A stretch of DNA of 64,000 bases from a bacterium (lineage in GTDB: Bacteria > Desulfobacterota > DSWW01), in contig JANQFG010000047.1 in assembly GCA_028277985.1 (NCBI GenBank), forward strand, positions 1 to 64,000. The letters run 5' to 3'. The notes beneath the pieces were generated by a model. That model was given only the letters and a program-made list of their open reading frames with translations. It was not told the origin of the DNA and searched no databases. Shown here piece after piece: positions 52,959 to 61,629 of the stretch. The number at the start of each line of letters is the position of its first letter. Position 1 is the first letter of the stretch. Position numbers and translations under genes: made by a program.

Positions 52959-54050
52959 TCATTGATCAGGTGGTGTGAGGATGCCGGCCTCAATGAGTTT
53001 CCCTGCTACCTCTATCTGCAGCTCTTTCCGTTCTTCAAGAAGATACGTTTTCTCCAAGTGTAGATTCTTGGGGTATTCAGGCCATCGTTCATAGATCTGT
53101 TTCCACAAGCTTGATCGCATGTTTGCCTGCATTAATGGAGCGGCCGAGAACACACGAAATTCTCGAAGCCTCTTCAAGTTTATTTCTGCAGGCACATAAC
53201 CCTCGTTCGGGTGACCGGCTTTGCGAACTATTTGCCCTAGATAATCTACGATCATTGACTGCCCACCAAAAAGGGTAACCGGTGAATCAACATCAGGATG
53301 GGTAAAGTACGGACCAGGGTTGGCAGCAACTACATAACAATGATTGTCGAAGGCTCTTGCTCTATTTATAGTTTCCCAGCATCCATCCATTACCTGCGGC
53401 TGTGGCCAAGACAGCCTCATTACAACCTCGGCTCCCATAAGGGAAAAAGCTCTGAACGTTTCGGGGAAATACGTCTCTGCACATATGGAAACAGCTAGAT
53501 TTCCTATTTCAGTTTTGACAACAGGATAACAAGCTTCCAGAGCATCGCCCACTTTCTCAGCCCATACATCCCAAATATCGTAGGGAGTTGTCATCCCTTC
53601 AATAATAGCGAGAGCGTTCTTTCGATGCTTCAGGATTACTTCTCCTTCAGGAGAAATAATGAATCCCATGTTAAAACACCTGTCGGGCATGATATCGGCC
53701 TCGACTACTTTTGCTTGACCGGCCAAATAGATATTGTATTCCTTTGCCTTCTCTGCTAATACATCGATCTCAGGACCGGGGATTGTGACGGCAACCTCTC
53801 TACAATATTTGACCTGTTCCATATCAGAATATTCGTCCCACATACCCTGAAGACATCCTTCTGTTAAGCTAACCAGCTTAATTTCCCCTAGGATCGGGCA
53901 AACATACATCGATTCATCGATCAACCTCGTTAGGTTATCCAGGTTCCTTCTAACATCATCCTTATTCCTACAACCATAGGTTCTCGGTTGCAGAGCAATC
54001 GCAATATAGGAATCATACGTCTTCTTGAGAGGTGCTGTGCTTTCACCCAT
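52959..54050 (-). CDS. Nitrilase-superfamily C-N hydrolase 1
   Basis: A 363-residue carbon-nitrogen hydrolase with the Glu-Lys-Cys triad: Glu64 (SLTEGCLQ), Lys144 (LKHRKN) and Cys190 (VSICAETYFPE). It is longer than the usual ~270-300 residues, like aliphatic amidases and formamidases, with a C-terminal extension after ~residue 300. The substrate should be an amide, nitrile or carbamoyl compound. It is 77 bp after the second nifH-like gene, in the same presumed operon. Confidence 0.88.
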   Translation of the reverse strand: MGESTAPLKKTYDSYIAIALQPRTYGCRNKDDVRRNLDNLTRLIDESMYVCPILGEIKLVSLTEGCLQGMWDEYSDMEQVKYCREVAVTIPGPEIDVLAEKAKEYNIYLAGQAKVVEADIMPDRCFNMGFIISPEGEVILKHRKNALAIIEGMTTPYDIWDVWAEKVGDALEACYPVVKTEIGNLAVSICAETYFPETFRAFSLMGAEVVMRLSWPQPQVMDGCWETINRARAFDNHCYVVAANPGPYFTHPDVDSPVTLFGGQSMIVDYLGQIVRKAGHPNEGYVPAEINLKRLREFRVFSAAPLMQANMRSSLWKQIYERWPEYPKNLHLEKTYLLEERKELQIEVAGKLIEAGILTPPDQ

Positions 54051-54127
54051 TAGAAAACCTCCTTCGTAAGACCAACAGATCCGGTTTAGACATTATTCTT
54101 TTCGACTCAGATCTTCGTGCCCATCCC

Positions 54128-55075
54128 CTACACCTGCCGATGCATTACTTCACCCTCACCAACCACTGCTGCTTCGCTCGTGAAGTGCCTTACTATCTCC
54201 TTAATTTCCTTCAGCTTGATAGGTTTCGGAACGAAAATGTCCTCATTATTCAATATCTTTTTCGTCATTGATTTATAAATATCTGCCATATCAGAATCAG
54301 GGAATGCCTCAAGCAGACACTGTCCTTTCAACTCCCCTTTCTGTATCAGCTGTGAGCGAGGTATGTGTGCAACGACGGGAACCCCCATTTTTTCCGCTAC
54401 CGCTTCCACGATTTGCTCTTCATTTGGGATTCCCCTCTGATTATTGATGAGGCCTGCCACCCCCACGTCCTGCCCCATCTCTCGTACATTGTTTACTGCT
54501 TTTGCCAAGTTATTCATTTGAAACAGCGTAAGAATCTCACCGCATGTTACTATATACACTTCGCGCGCAAATCCTGAACGTAGAGGCTGAGCAAACCCAC
54601 CGCAAACAGTATCTCCCAATACGTCCAGCAGAAGAAACGATACATCATATTCATCAAACAGCTTGAATCTATCTAACGTTGTTAATGAAAGGTTGACGCC
54701 TCGCCCCGCACATCCCATTCCAGGCTTTGGCCCTCCACTCTCCACGCACAAAACATCTGCAAAACCGTCATGAACACAGCTCTTAAGCAGGTCCTCAGTG
54801 ATTGCGGTCACCCCACTGTCTATCATCGAATGCATAAGTGTTGGCTTCATTCCATGACACAACAGCGCAATGGAATCCCTTTTCGGGTCGCAGCCCACCT
54901 GCATCACCTTTTCACCTAACAAGGCTGCGCTAGCACTGATATTGGCTGAAGTCGTTGACTTGCCGATCCCCCCCTTTCCGTAAATCGCAATGCACTTTCT
55001 TTCTTTTGTATCTTTACCAGCTTCTTTTCTTTTCTTCGGAAGAAAATTTGGAAACTCCTTCTCCAGATCAAACAT
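54128..55075 (-). CDS. NifH-like nitrogenase reductase 1
   Basis: An ATP-dependent Fe protein of 315 residues with a ~27-residue N-terminal extension. It has the Walker A loop YGKGGIGKST (33-41), GCDPKRDS, switch elements DVLGDTVCGGFAQPLR, and both 4Fe-4S cysteines: Cys122 (GGPKPGMGCAGRG) and Cys158. Arg125, the ADP-ribosylation site of NifH, is kept. NifH delivers electrons one at a time to its catalytic partner while hydrolysing ATP. It follows reductase 2 by 28 bp. It is not a close match to MinD/ParA, BchL or BchX by eye. Confidence 0.92.
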   Translation of the reverse strand: MFDLEKEFPNFLPKKRKEAGKDTKERKCIAIYGKGGIGKSTTSANISASAALLGEKVMQVGCDPKRDSIALLCHGMKPTLMHSMIDSGVTAITEDLLKSCVHDGFADVLCVESGGPKPGMGCAGRGVNLSLTTLDRFKLFDEYDVSFLLLDVLGDTVCGGFAQPLRSGFAREVYIVTCGEILTLFQMNNLAKAVNNVREMGQDVGVAGLINNQRGIPNEEQIVEAVAEKMGVPVVAHIPRSQLIQKGELKGQCLLEAFPDSDMADIYKSMTKKILNNEDIFVPKPIKLKEIKEIVRHFTSEAAVVGEGEVMHRQV

Positions 55076-55103
55076 GTTATTGCCTCCTTCCTTAAGTGCT
55101 CAG

Positions 55104-55967
55104 TCAAGCAATTTGGTAGTCCTTTTCCTGGTATTCTCTCAACATATCTACCAAGTCCTCGAGTTCCACCGGTGTCGGCACACAGAAATCCGACTTCTCT
55201 AGTTGCATAATGTTCTTGCCCAAATCCCTGTAACACCGACCCTGCTCTGAATCAGGCCTCTTTTCCAGAACTGTTCCTCCCTCACCCTCAGCAGCCTGAA
55301 CAATGCTATCCCTCGGTATATAAGAAAGGATCGGTAAGCCAAGGGTCTTCCCGAACTGTTCCAGAACTTCCTCTTCCATGGGAACACCCCGCATATTGCC
55401 TATAATTCCACCAATACGAATATCTGATCCCTCTTCTATCGCTGCCTTTATAGCAATGCAGATATTGTTGGCGGAATACAGGGACATCAGCTCTCCACTG
55501 CTTACTATATAGAGTTCTTTTGCAAATCCGGCTCGAATCGGTTGCGCAAAACCACCACAGACAACATCACCAATAACATCGAACAGCACAACATTCGCTC
55601 TCGTCCATTCAAACAAGTTGTATTCCGACAAGAGCTCTATTGCTATCTTGACTCCTTTCCCCGCACACCCTTTGGCTGGCTCAGGGCCTCCGGACTCAGC
55701 GCACAGGATTCCCTTATACCCCTCGCAGATACACTCCTTCACCACGTCCACACTCTGACCGTTATCACGGGTGTGCTCTAGAATGTTCAAGTCCAGCACT
55801 TCACCTCCGTTTAGATAGCTCGTCGAATCTATCTTGGGTGAACAGCCTATCTGGAACACCTTGTTGTCCATTTCTGAGAACGTAATCGCCAAATTCGAAC
55901 AGACGGTAGATTTTCCAATCCCTCCCTTTCCATAGAAGGCCATCGTTCGGGTTTCCTTTTCAGTCAT
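55104..55967 (-). CDS. NifH-like nitrogenase reductase 2, divergent
   Basis: 287 residues with Walker A FYGKGGIGKST (12-21), Cys101 (GGPEPAKGCAGKG) and Cys137 (DVIGDVVCGGF). Two positions normally fixed in NifH are changed: Asp39 in GCDPK is Ser43 (GCSPKIDS), and Arg100 is Lys104. The adjacent second reductase has the usual residues, so the two are specialised, either as alternative homodimers or as a heterodimer. ATG 55967 has AAGGAG seven bases upstream. It follows the beta-subunit gene by 60 bp. Confidence 0.92.
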   Translation of the reverse strand: MTEKETRTMAFYGKGGIGKSTVCSNLAITFSEMDNKVFQIGCSPKIDSTSYLNGGEVLDLNILEHTRDNGQSVDVVKECICEGYKGILCAESGGPEPAKGCAGKGVKIAIELLSEYNLFEWTRANVVLFDVIGDVVCGGFAQPIRAGFAKELYIVSSGELMSLYSANNICIAIKAAIEEGSDIRIGGIIGNMRGVPMEEEVLEQFGKTLGLPILSYIPRDSIVQAAEGEGGTVLEKRPDSEQGRCYRDLGKNIMQLEKSDFCVPTPVELEDLVDMLREYQEKDYQIA

Positions 55968-56027
55968 GACCTGTCTCCTTCCATACTGCAGTATGAGATT
56001 CATATCGATTGTGTAGAAGGTTACCGA

Positions 56028-57434
56028 CTATCCCCACAGACCACCGCCGGCGGCAGCCGTGAGAAAATCCTCGGCGAATGTGAGCCCCCCTCGATAGCCA
56101 AAGTAGTTCCGGTCGATAATTACCCTCTCCACAATAGGATAGAATGCGACCATCGAAGCGAGCCTATTCTTCATGGCATATGCCTTGTCAACGCTTCTGC
56201 CAAGTATTATATTGGGCTGCACCTCATCCAATTTCTCCTGGAGCTCAGGCAAGTTTGGGTCATACAACACCGAGACCTCACCTTCTGGCAAAACGTCCTT
56301 CCACGGCACCAATTCCTTCAACATTTCGTCAACGGCTTCCTTCGTGCCCTCTCCGTACGAGGTGAAAGCAATCAGACTGGGACAGAAACCAAGCGTTCCG
56401 GTCATGAAGCGGAGAATTCCCAGTACATAGTCGCAATCACCTATTAGGGCATATGACTGACTCGTAAAGATCGACCAGAGCTCCGCTATACCCTCCAACT
56501 GTCGATAGAACGTTCTTTCCTCCTCATCCAACTTCTTCTTCACTTCATCCATATCCAGGGACAGTCTTTTCGCAATCTCCGTAAACACTTCTCCACTAGC
56601 CTCCGCCCCTATTGGAGTCCCCTTGTTCAGAGTTACGTAGGGAGTACCGTATTTTTCCTCAAGAATAGCAGCTGCCTCTACCCCAATGTGGTCCGAAATC
56701 ACTACATTCAGGGCTACTTCGGCCATTCTCTTGATCCCCTCAAGGTCGCATTCGCCCGGGAGAATCACATTAATGCTTATCCCCAATAACTCTAGTATTC
56801 GCTTTACTTCGGCCATTTCGCCCCGCCAAAAAGGCTTGAAATGAGGCCAGCCTCCGAGTACGTTAACGGTGTTCTTCAGCTTCTTCTTTGGTGCTTCGAC
56901 TACTTCCTTACAGATCTTGTTGAGTACCAAATTACTGCCATATGAACTTCTGCCCTTAAAACCTCCTACGTCTGCAAACAGGGTGGTCTCGATCCCTGCG
57001 GCGTCAAGTTTAGGCTTAGCCCTCCGGATAGCTCTTTCGAGATCATCTCCGATGATATCTCCCGTACATCCCGTCATCACGAATGCCGCCTCAACACCGT
57101 CATAAATATCCGGGATGGCTTCCAAAGTTGTGTAAATCTTTTCCTCGCCGCCCATGATGACATCTTTTTCCAGCAAATTAGTTGATGGAGTTATATACCC
57201 GCCGTACCGGGAAGCACCCTGATTTCCACTACAACTAACAACAGGGTTTACGAATACAAAATTGCATCCTTTGCTTGCGTGCACGACTGGTATCATGCCA
57301 TCTATATAGTGAGTTATCGTCAATGCACCTTGCAGCGCACATATATCCGAACAAGGATAAACGAGCACCTGTCTGCTAAGAGAATTCTCTTCTCTCTCAC
57401 CTTCTTGCACTTTGGCACTTGTTGCCTTTTCCAT
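56028..57434 (-). CDS. Nitrogenase-like beta (NifK-type) subunit
   Basis: A 468-residue protein of the NifD/K/E/N superfamily. Cys32 (CALQGA), Cys57 (VVHASKGC) and Cys123 (TGCTGDIIGDDL) align with NifK Cys70, Cys95 and Cys153, which bind the P-cluster. It also has STNLLEKDVIMGGEEKI and the C-terminal FGYRGGLTFAEDFL as in NifK. It should form an alpha2beta2 complex with the upstream product. It is 40 bp downstream of the alpha gene; ATG 57434 has AAAGGA upstream. It is shorter than NifK (about 520), mostly at the N-terminus. Confidence 0.88.
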   Translation of the reverse strand: MEKATSAKVQEGEREENSLSRQVLVYPCSDICALQGALTITHYIDGMIPVVHASKGCNFVFVNPVVSCSGNQGASRYGGYITPSTNLLEKDVIMGGEEKIYTTLEAIPDIYDGVEAAFVMTGCTGDIIGDDLERAIRRAKPKLDAAGIETTLFADVGGFKGRSSYGSNLVLNKICKEVVEAPKKKLKNTVNVLGGWPHFKPFWRGEMAEVKRILELLGISINVILPGECDLEGIKRMAEVALNVVISDHIGVEAAAILEEKYGTPYVTLNKGTPIGAEASGEVFTEIAKRLSLDMDEVKKKLDEEERTFYRQLEGIAELWSIFTSQSYALIGDCDYVLGILRFMTGTLGFCPSLIAFTSYGEGTKEAVDEMLKELVPWKDVLPEGEVSVLYDPNLPELQEKLDEVQPNIILGRSVDKAYAMKNRLASMVAFYPIVERVIIDRNYFGYRGGLTFAEDFLTAAAGGGLWG

Positions 57435-57474
57435 AACTATCGTCCTTTCTCCCGATTCTGATTGGTAGCTACCC

Positions 57475-58968
57475 TTAGTATGAGACATTACACTTCGGTG
57501 TTGTTTCGTAAAGATTCTTCTTGTTACCCAGGAAGTCCTTTCTGAAAGTGCGTTCCGAGTGTTTCCATAGCTTCCGCGCAAATTGAGGATAGTCCAGCAG
57601 CATGACCATCTCCTTTGCAAGATTGTACGCACCGGTAAAGAGACTATGTGCCCCCCTGCTTGGATTGGTCTGGATGGGCATTGCCGGGACTCCCATCTTC
57701 AGGGCCAGCTCCATCGATGCGCCGTCTCCAAAATATAGATCGGGTTTGTACTGCTCAATGGCGAGTGGTATATCGTGCGCATTCGTATCGCCAATCACAA
57801 CAGGTACGTCAGGACCAGCAACATCAACAAACCCTTTCAGTATAGGAAGACTCAATTTGTCCCAATGATAGAAATGCAGTGCCACAACCTCCATCCCCAA
57901 ATCAGCGCATAGTCTGGCGATAGCAGGCCCTCTCGCGTGACTGGCGGTTACATAGACTTTCTTCCCTTTCAGCCTTTCCTTCAGGGGCTTCAGCCTCTTC
58001 ATCAAAAGCTCTTCCTCTTCTCCAATAATCTCTTCCGCAACATCCTTCCCGATTCCGGTCAGTTTCGCAGCCGCTCGCAACCAATCTCCCCCAACCTCGA
58101 TGCCAATATTTTGGGTAACCACTTCCTCATAGGGAGTTCCGAATCTGTCTTGCATGTAAGCACACCACGGAAACCCAAAAGTCACGCAATACATCAAGTT
58201 CCCTGCGGCCTCCGGCGCTTTCCTCACGTCTTCTATCGTCGCATTACGAGGATAGAAACGAACCCTTATCCCCAGTCTTGCTATTACCCGCCTCATTTCC
58301 TCCAACTCAACAGCCATACAGGTCCATGGAACGGGAATGTTAAGTAGATCCTGCTCTTTTTTCTGCGGCTCTTCCATTACCTCCGAGACTAGAGCATAGG
58401 ACCCAAAGTCAAAGGCCGAGGCCCAACATTGGGAACGAAAACCACCACAATGCAATGGCAGCATTTTCGCGTTTACTTGATTCTCAATATCGCTGATTAC
58501 CCCTTCAATGTCGTCACCCACCGTCCCTGCCGCGCACGTCGAAAAAATGGGCATCAGTTTGGGTTTATACGTCTTATCCACCCACAAGAGCACCTCTCTC
58601 AGTCGCTCCTCTCCCCCGTACACAACTTCATTCGTAGTCAAATCAGTAGAAACATACTTCAGACCTTCGGGTGCAAGTCCCTCATATGCCTGGCTACTCG
58701 CCGCAATCACATTAAGAAATGTCAACCACTGCGGACATCCCGCGGGCGAGTGGTACACCATGACCGTGTCCCGAAGACCGAAAAAATATTGCGCAATCTC
58801 ATTTCCAGTACATGCACTTCCGCACTGAAATAGTTTTTCACAAATTTCCAGGTCTTCCTTCTCTGTCCGCTCATATAGCTTTCCTACAGTGCCCGAAAAG
58901 GCCACAACACTTCCTAACGAAGCTTCTCTGGGCAACGGTCCTCCAAAGTCCTTTATCTGTCTTTTCAT
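57475..58968 (-). CDS. Nitrogenase-like alpha (NifD-type) subunit
   Basis: A 497-residue NifD/NifE-like protein. Cys49 (FQCGSACTG), Cys78 (YHSPAGC) and Cys145 (STCAAGTVGDDI) align with the NifD P-cluster ligands Cys62, Cys88 and Cys154. Cys261 in NLMYCVTFG aligns with NLVHCYRSM of NifD, whose Cys275 binds FeMo-co. His441 lies in RGAHSLFTGAYN near, but not in register with, NifD His442. STDLTTNEVVYGGEERL is a superfamily block. It is the first gene of the operon behind promoter C; AGGGAG upstream of the ATG. The substrate is unknown. Confidence 0.88.
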   Translation of the reverse strand: MKRQIKDFGGPLPREASLGSVVAFSGTVGKLYERTEKEDLEICEKLFQCGSACTGNEIAQYFFGLRDTVMVYHSPAGCPQWLTFLNVIAASSQAYEGLAPEGLKYVSTDLTTNEVVYGGEERLREVLLWVDKTYKPKLMPIFSTCAAGTVGDDIEGVISDIENQVNAKMLPLHCGGFRSQCWASAFDFGSYALVSEVMEEPQKKEQDLLNIPVPWTCMAVELEEMRRVIARLGIRVRFYPRNATIEDVRKAPEAAGNLMYCVTFGFPWCAYMQDRFGTPYEEVVTQNIGIEVGGDWLRAAAKLTGIGKDVAEEIIGEEEELLMKRLKPLKERLKGKKVYVTASHARGPAIARLCADLGMEVVALHFYHWDKLSLPILKGFVDVAGPDVPVVIGDTNAHDIPLAIEQYKPDLYFGDGASMELALKMGVPAMPIQTNPSRGAHSLFTGAYNLAKEMVMLLDYPQFARKLWKHSERTFRKDFLGNKKNLYETTPKCNVSY

Positions 58969-59084
58969 CTTCTTTTCTCCCTAGTTCAACAACACGTAAT
59001 ATTGGCCGCTAGCCTCCACTTTATTCCCGTTGTTCTATACAGTACCTTCCTCATAAATCATTCCGCGATTCCTGCAATAATTGA
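58969..59084 (-). other. Leader of the nitrogenase-like operon
   Basis: About 115 bp between operator C and the alpha-subunit start. No riboswitch or small gene is seen. The adjoining stretch 59130-59395, between the -35 box and the nifB stop, is also without a credible gene. Confidence 0.5.
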
Positions 59085-59129
59085 CCTGACCAGTCAGTCC
59101 TTTTTGGTCTATTTCGATTCACTTGTCAA
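59085..59129 (-). promoter_or_regulatory. Promoter C with TetR-type operator, nitrogenase-like operon
   Basis: On the minus strand, TTGACA (59124-59129), a 17-bp spacer and CAAAAA (59101-59106), then two bases and ACTGACTGGTCAGG (59085-59098), one mismatch from the palindrome. The -10 is poor; the spacing matches promoters A and B. Confidence 0.75.
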
Positions 59130-59395
59130 CCCTTTTCTGATTTTCCGGTACTCTCAAGTAGCCTTTCTCTTCTTTCTTCGTGGATTTATGCTTCCCTCCT
59201 TCCTGCTCTTTGCACAGAGCTTCTCCTCTTCATATTCCAGTACGTTCGCAGTCTTATATCACCCGCATCCCGGAATCTTCCGACCATTCTCGGCGAACCT
59301 CCCGGATGCTTCGACAAATTAGTAGAGTACAGTCGTTTTTGCCTCATACTCGTGGACCGAATATTCAATATTCACTTGTATTCCCGAAATCAGAA

Positions 59396-60382
59396 TCAAC
59401 CCCTTTGCTCGCCCTCCACAGTATTCCTACAGACGGCGGACCTCGTTCTCTGCAATGAATCCACCATTTCCTCCTGTTTCTCCAGGGACGATGAGCAACC
59501 CTTTTGCTCTGATTGGTAGAATTGCGAGGAGAGATCTTTTCCCAACTTTCCAATTGCATCCGCCCTGCACTGCCGACAGTGGCGCATTTGTCTTATTTCT
59601 CTCTCGCATCTCTTACGAACCGCACCCAGCACCTTGGACGAGGGAGGGGCGACATGAGAAAACCTGTGCTGGGATATCAAGGGGATGGTGTTCTGGACAT
59701 AGGCTCCTAATTCTTTCGCCGTTCTGGCTACATTAACTATATCCTCCCCGTTAACCGTGGGAATCAGGACTGAATTCACCTTCACAACAATCCCAGCTTT
59801 CACCGCGCTATGTATACCATTCACTTGGTTTCTTAGGAGCTGTTCCGCACCATCCCTTCCTTTGAGCATTACTCCCTTATGATCAACATATGAATAGATT
59901 TCCGCTCCTATTTCAGGATCCGTTGTATTCATTGTTACTGTTAGGTTGCTCACGTTGAGATCAACAAGCGTATCCATCTTCTCGGGCAGAAGAAGGCCGT
60001 TTGTGCTAAGGCATAGAATCAAATCTGGAAATTCCTTCTTAATCATCGAGAGGGCGGCAAAGGTCTCATCATTGAAAAGCGGCTCTCCGGGGCCTGCGAC
60101 TCCAACTACTTTTATATTGGGAAGCTTTTCAATTACCTCTCTAACCTTAGCAATAGCCTCTTCAGGACTTAAGACCTTACTGGTAATACCCGGCCGACTT
60201 TCATTGACACAGTCGAATTCCCGCACACAGTAGTTGCACTGAATATTGCATTGGGGAGCCACAGCAAGATGCATCCTGCAGAAAATATGCGCTGCTTTCG
60301 GATCAAAACATGGGTGTTCCTTTATTCTCCGATAGTACTCACCATGCGGCTCTTCTTTGCTTGACAATTTACAGGTATTCAT
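59396..60382 (-). CDS. nifB: NifB-type radical SAM cofactor maturase
   Basis: A 328-residue enzyme that, in nitrogenases, fuses two 4Fe-4S clusters and inserts carbide to make NifB-co. The RS cluster is CxxxCxxC at Cys45, Cys49, Cys52 (APQCNIQCNYC). Additional ligands typical of NifB are present: HPCF (Cys25), FDCVNESRPG (Cys58) and RHCRQCRADAIG (Cys269, Cys272). GVAGPGEPL binds SAM. It has only the NifB core, without a NifX-like domain, plus an odd ~40-residue tail. The start has GAGGA upstream. Genuine NifB implies the neighbouring alpha/beta protein carries an Fe-S-C cofactor. Confidence 0.93.
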   Translation of the reverse strand: MNTCKLSSKEEPHGEYYRRIKEHPCFDPKAAHIFCRMHLAVAPQCNIQCNYCVREFDCVNESRPGITSKVLSPEEAIAKVREVIEKLPNIKVVGVAGPGEPLFNDETFAALSMIKKEFPDLILCLSTNGLLLPEKMDTLVDLNVSNLTVTMNTTDPEIGAEIYSYVDHKGVMLKGRDGAEQLLRNQVNGIHSAVKAGIVVKVNSVLIPTVNGEDIVNVARTAKELGAYVQNTIPLISQHRFSHVAPPSSKVLGAVRKRCEREIRQMRHCRQCRADAIGKLGKDLSSQFYQSEQKGCSSSLEKQEEMVDSLQRTRSAVCRNTVEGEQRG

Positions 60383-60443
60383 TCTGTCCTCTTTCAGTAT
60401 TTTACTTTTTAGATAGAATCTCTATGAATGACTAGAATCCGAT

Positions 60444-60542
60444 TCACAGCACTTCGATTGCTTGCTTGCAGGAAATACATCTCATGAGCTTACCCTCAAC
60501 ACACAATGAATCTCTGAATGACTCTAAAGACTGTTGCTTCAT
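60444..60542 (-). CDS. Candidate 32-residue CxxC peptide in the nifB leader
   Basis: The frame begins MKQQSLESFRDSL and ends GKLMRCISCKQAIEVL. It overlaps the 52-residue frame in another phase. An AGGT lies upstream. It could be a real small metal-binding peptide or chance. Confidence 0.25.
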   Translation of the reverse strand: MKQQSLESFRDSLCVEGKLMRCISCKQAIEVL

Positions 60543-60654
60543 AATACCTACTCAAACGAAGCCCTGCCCTCCTGTCGAATCCCATCCTTAAGAGGCGGCA
60601 GTAAATATGAAGAGGATTAGAGTGATGCTGGATACCTAACTTGAGTGTTTTCAT
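60496..60654 (-). CDS. Candidate 52-residue basic small protein in the nifB leader
   Basis: MKTLKLGIQHHSNPLHIYCR followed by LLRMGFDRRAGLRLSRYYEA and a hydrophobic, basic tail ending VC. It has AGGAAAAG directly upstream of the ATG and lies just after operator D, in the otherwise unexplained ~310-nt nifB leader. The composition looks like a real protein (no low-complexity, good start). The family is not known to me with certainty. Confidence 0.45.
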   Translation of the reverse strand: MKTLKLGIQHHSNPLHIYCRLLRMGFDRRAGLRLSRYYEATVFRVIQRFIVC

Positions 60655-60695
60655 CTTTTCCTGATTCCCAAACCGGCAGTTTCAACCATTGCAGA

Positions 60696-60709
60696 ACTGA
60701 CTGGTCAGT
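60696..60709 (-). promoter_or_regulatory. Operator D, ACTGACTGGTCAGT, upstream of nifB
   Basis: Near-perfect palindrome (reads ACTGACCAGTCAGT on the minus strand) about 40 bp upstream of the small 52-residue gene and 310 bp upstream of nifB. Unlike A-C, I see no TTGACA at the expected place; the core promoter is weak or differently placed. Confidence 0.65.
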
Positions 60710-60752
60710 CTGTTTACAGACAAAAAAAGGGAATCTCCGATTCTAAGCTAAT

Positions 60753-61610
60753 CTACAAATGTCTGAGTTCACTGAGCGCGTCATAGAGCTCCGTTCTGCG
60801 CTTGTTGAAATAATCGGTTTCATTAGCCGCCCTTTTAACAAGTTCCAAATCAATGTCGGCAACCAACACAGCTTCTCTTGTTCCTGCCTCCGCTAAGACG
60901 TTCCCATAGGGATCCACTATAATGCTCCCTCCGAAAAAGTTCATGGAACCGAACATTCCAATGCAATTCGCAATCGCAACGTAAACGCAATTTTCCATTG
61001 CCCTCGCCCGGGCATATACGCGCTGAGATTCTTCCCATGGCCGCATATTGGCCGTACAGACTACAAGCAATTGTGCACCCATAAGACTAAGGACCCGAGC
61101 AACTTCCGGAAATTCCAGATCGTAGCAAATCAGGAATCCCAACAGGCCCGCAGGCCCTTGGCGTACGCTGAACTCTTCTCCCCCTGCAAACACTTTCCCT
61201 TCTGTTCCCCACAGGTGTGTCTTGCTATAGGAAGAGACGACACCGCGATCGGGAAGAATGTGAAGGGCCGAATTATAGACCGAGCCGTTTACGAATGTAG
61301 GAATGCCAACGATGAGCTGGGCCTCAAGATCTTTTGATAGTTTTTCAAGTCTTTGGACAGACACGCCCTTATCGGAACCTTTTACGCTTTCGGCCTGTCT
61401 GGCCATTTCTACAACCGACTCTCCCTCTGCGTATCCTGTCACACAACATTCAGGAAAAATGACCAACCGTGCGCCTCCCAGCACCGCTCGTTGTGCCAGG
61501 TCCTCCATTCTTCCCAAATTGCTTTGTTTGTCGAGGAAAACAGGCTCGAACTGGCATACAGCGATCCTATAGTCTCCACCGATCTCTCGATGTATTTCGG
61601 GCCTTTTCAT
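60753..61610 (-). CDS. Nitrilase-superfamily C-N hydrolase 2
   Basis: A 285-residue carbon-nitrogen hydrolase of standard length. Triad: Glu54 (VIFPECCVTG), Lys130 (SYSKTHLW) and Cys162 (FLICYDLEFPE). It is not a near-duplicate of hydrolase 1. Members cleave amides, carbamoyl groups or nitriles; N-carbamoyl compounds are plausible next to a dihydropyrimidine-dehydrogenase-like enzyme. It is 19 bp downstream of that gene and ends 44 bp before operator D. Confidence 0.9.
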   Translation of the reverse strand: MKRPEIHREIGGDYRIAVCQFEPVFLDKQSNLGRMEDLAQRAVLGGARLVIFPECCVTGYAEGESVVEMARQAESVKGSDKGVSVQRLEKLSKDLEAQLIVGIPTFVNGSVYNSALHILPDRGVVSSYSKTHLWGTEGKVFAGGEEFSVRQGPAGLLGFLICYDLEFPEVARVLSLMGAQLLVVCTANMRPWEESQRVYARARAMENCVYVAIANCIGMFGSMNFFGGSIIVDPYGNVLAEAGTREAVLVADIDLELVKRAANETDYFNKRRTELYDALSELRHL

Positions 61611-61629
61611 ATCAAAAACCCCTCAAAGC

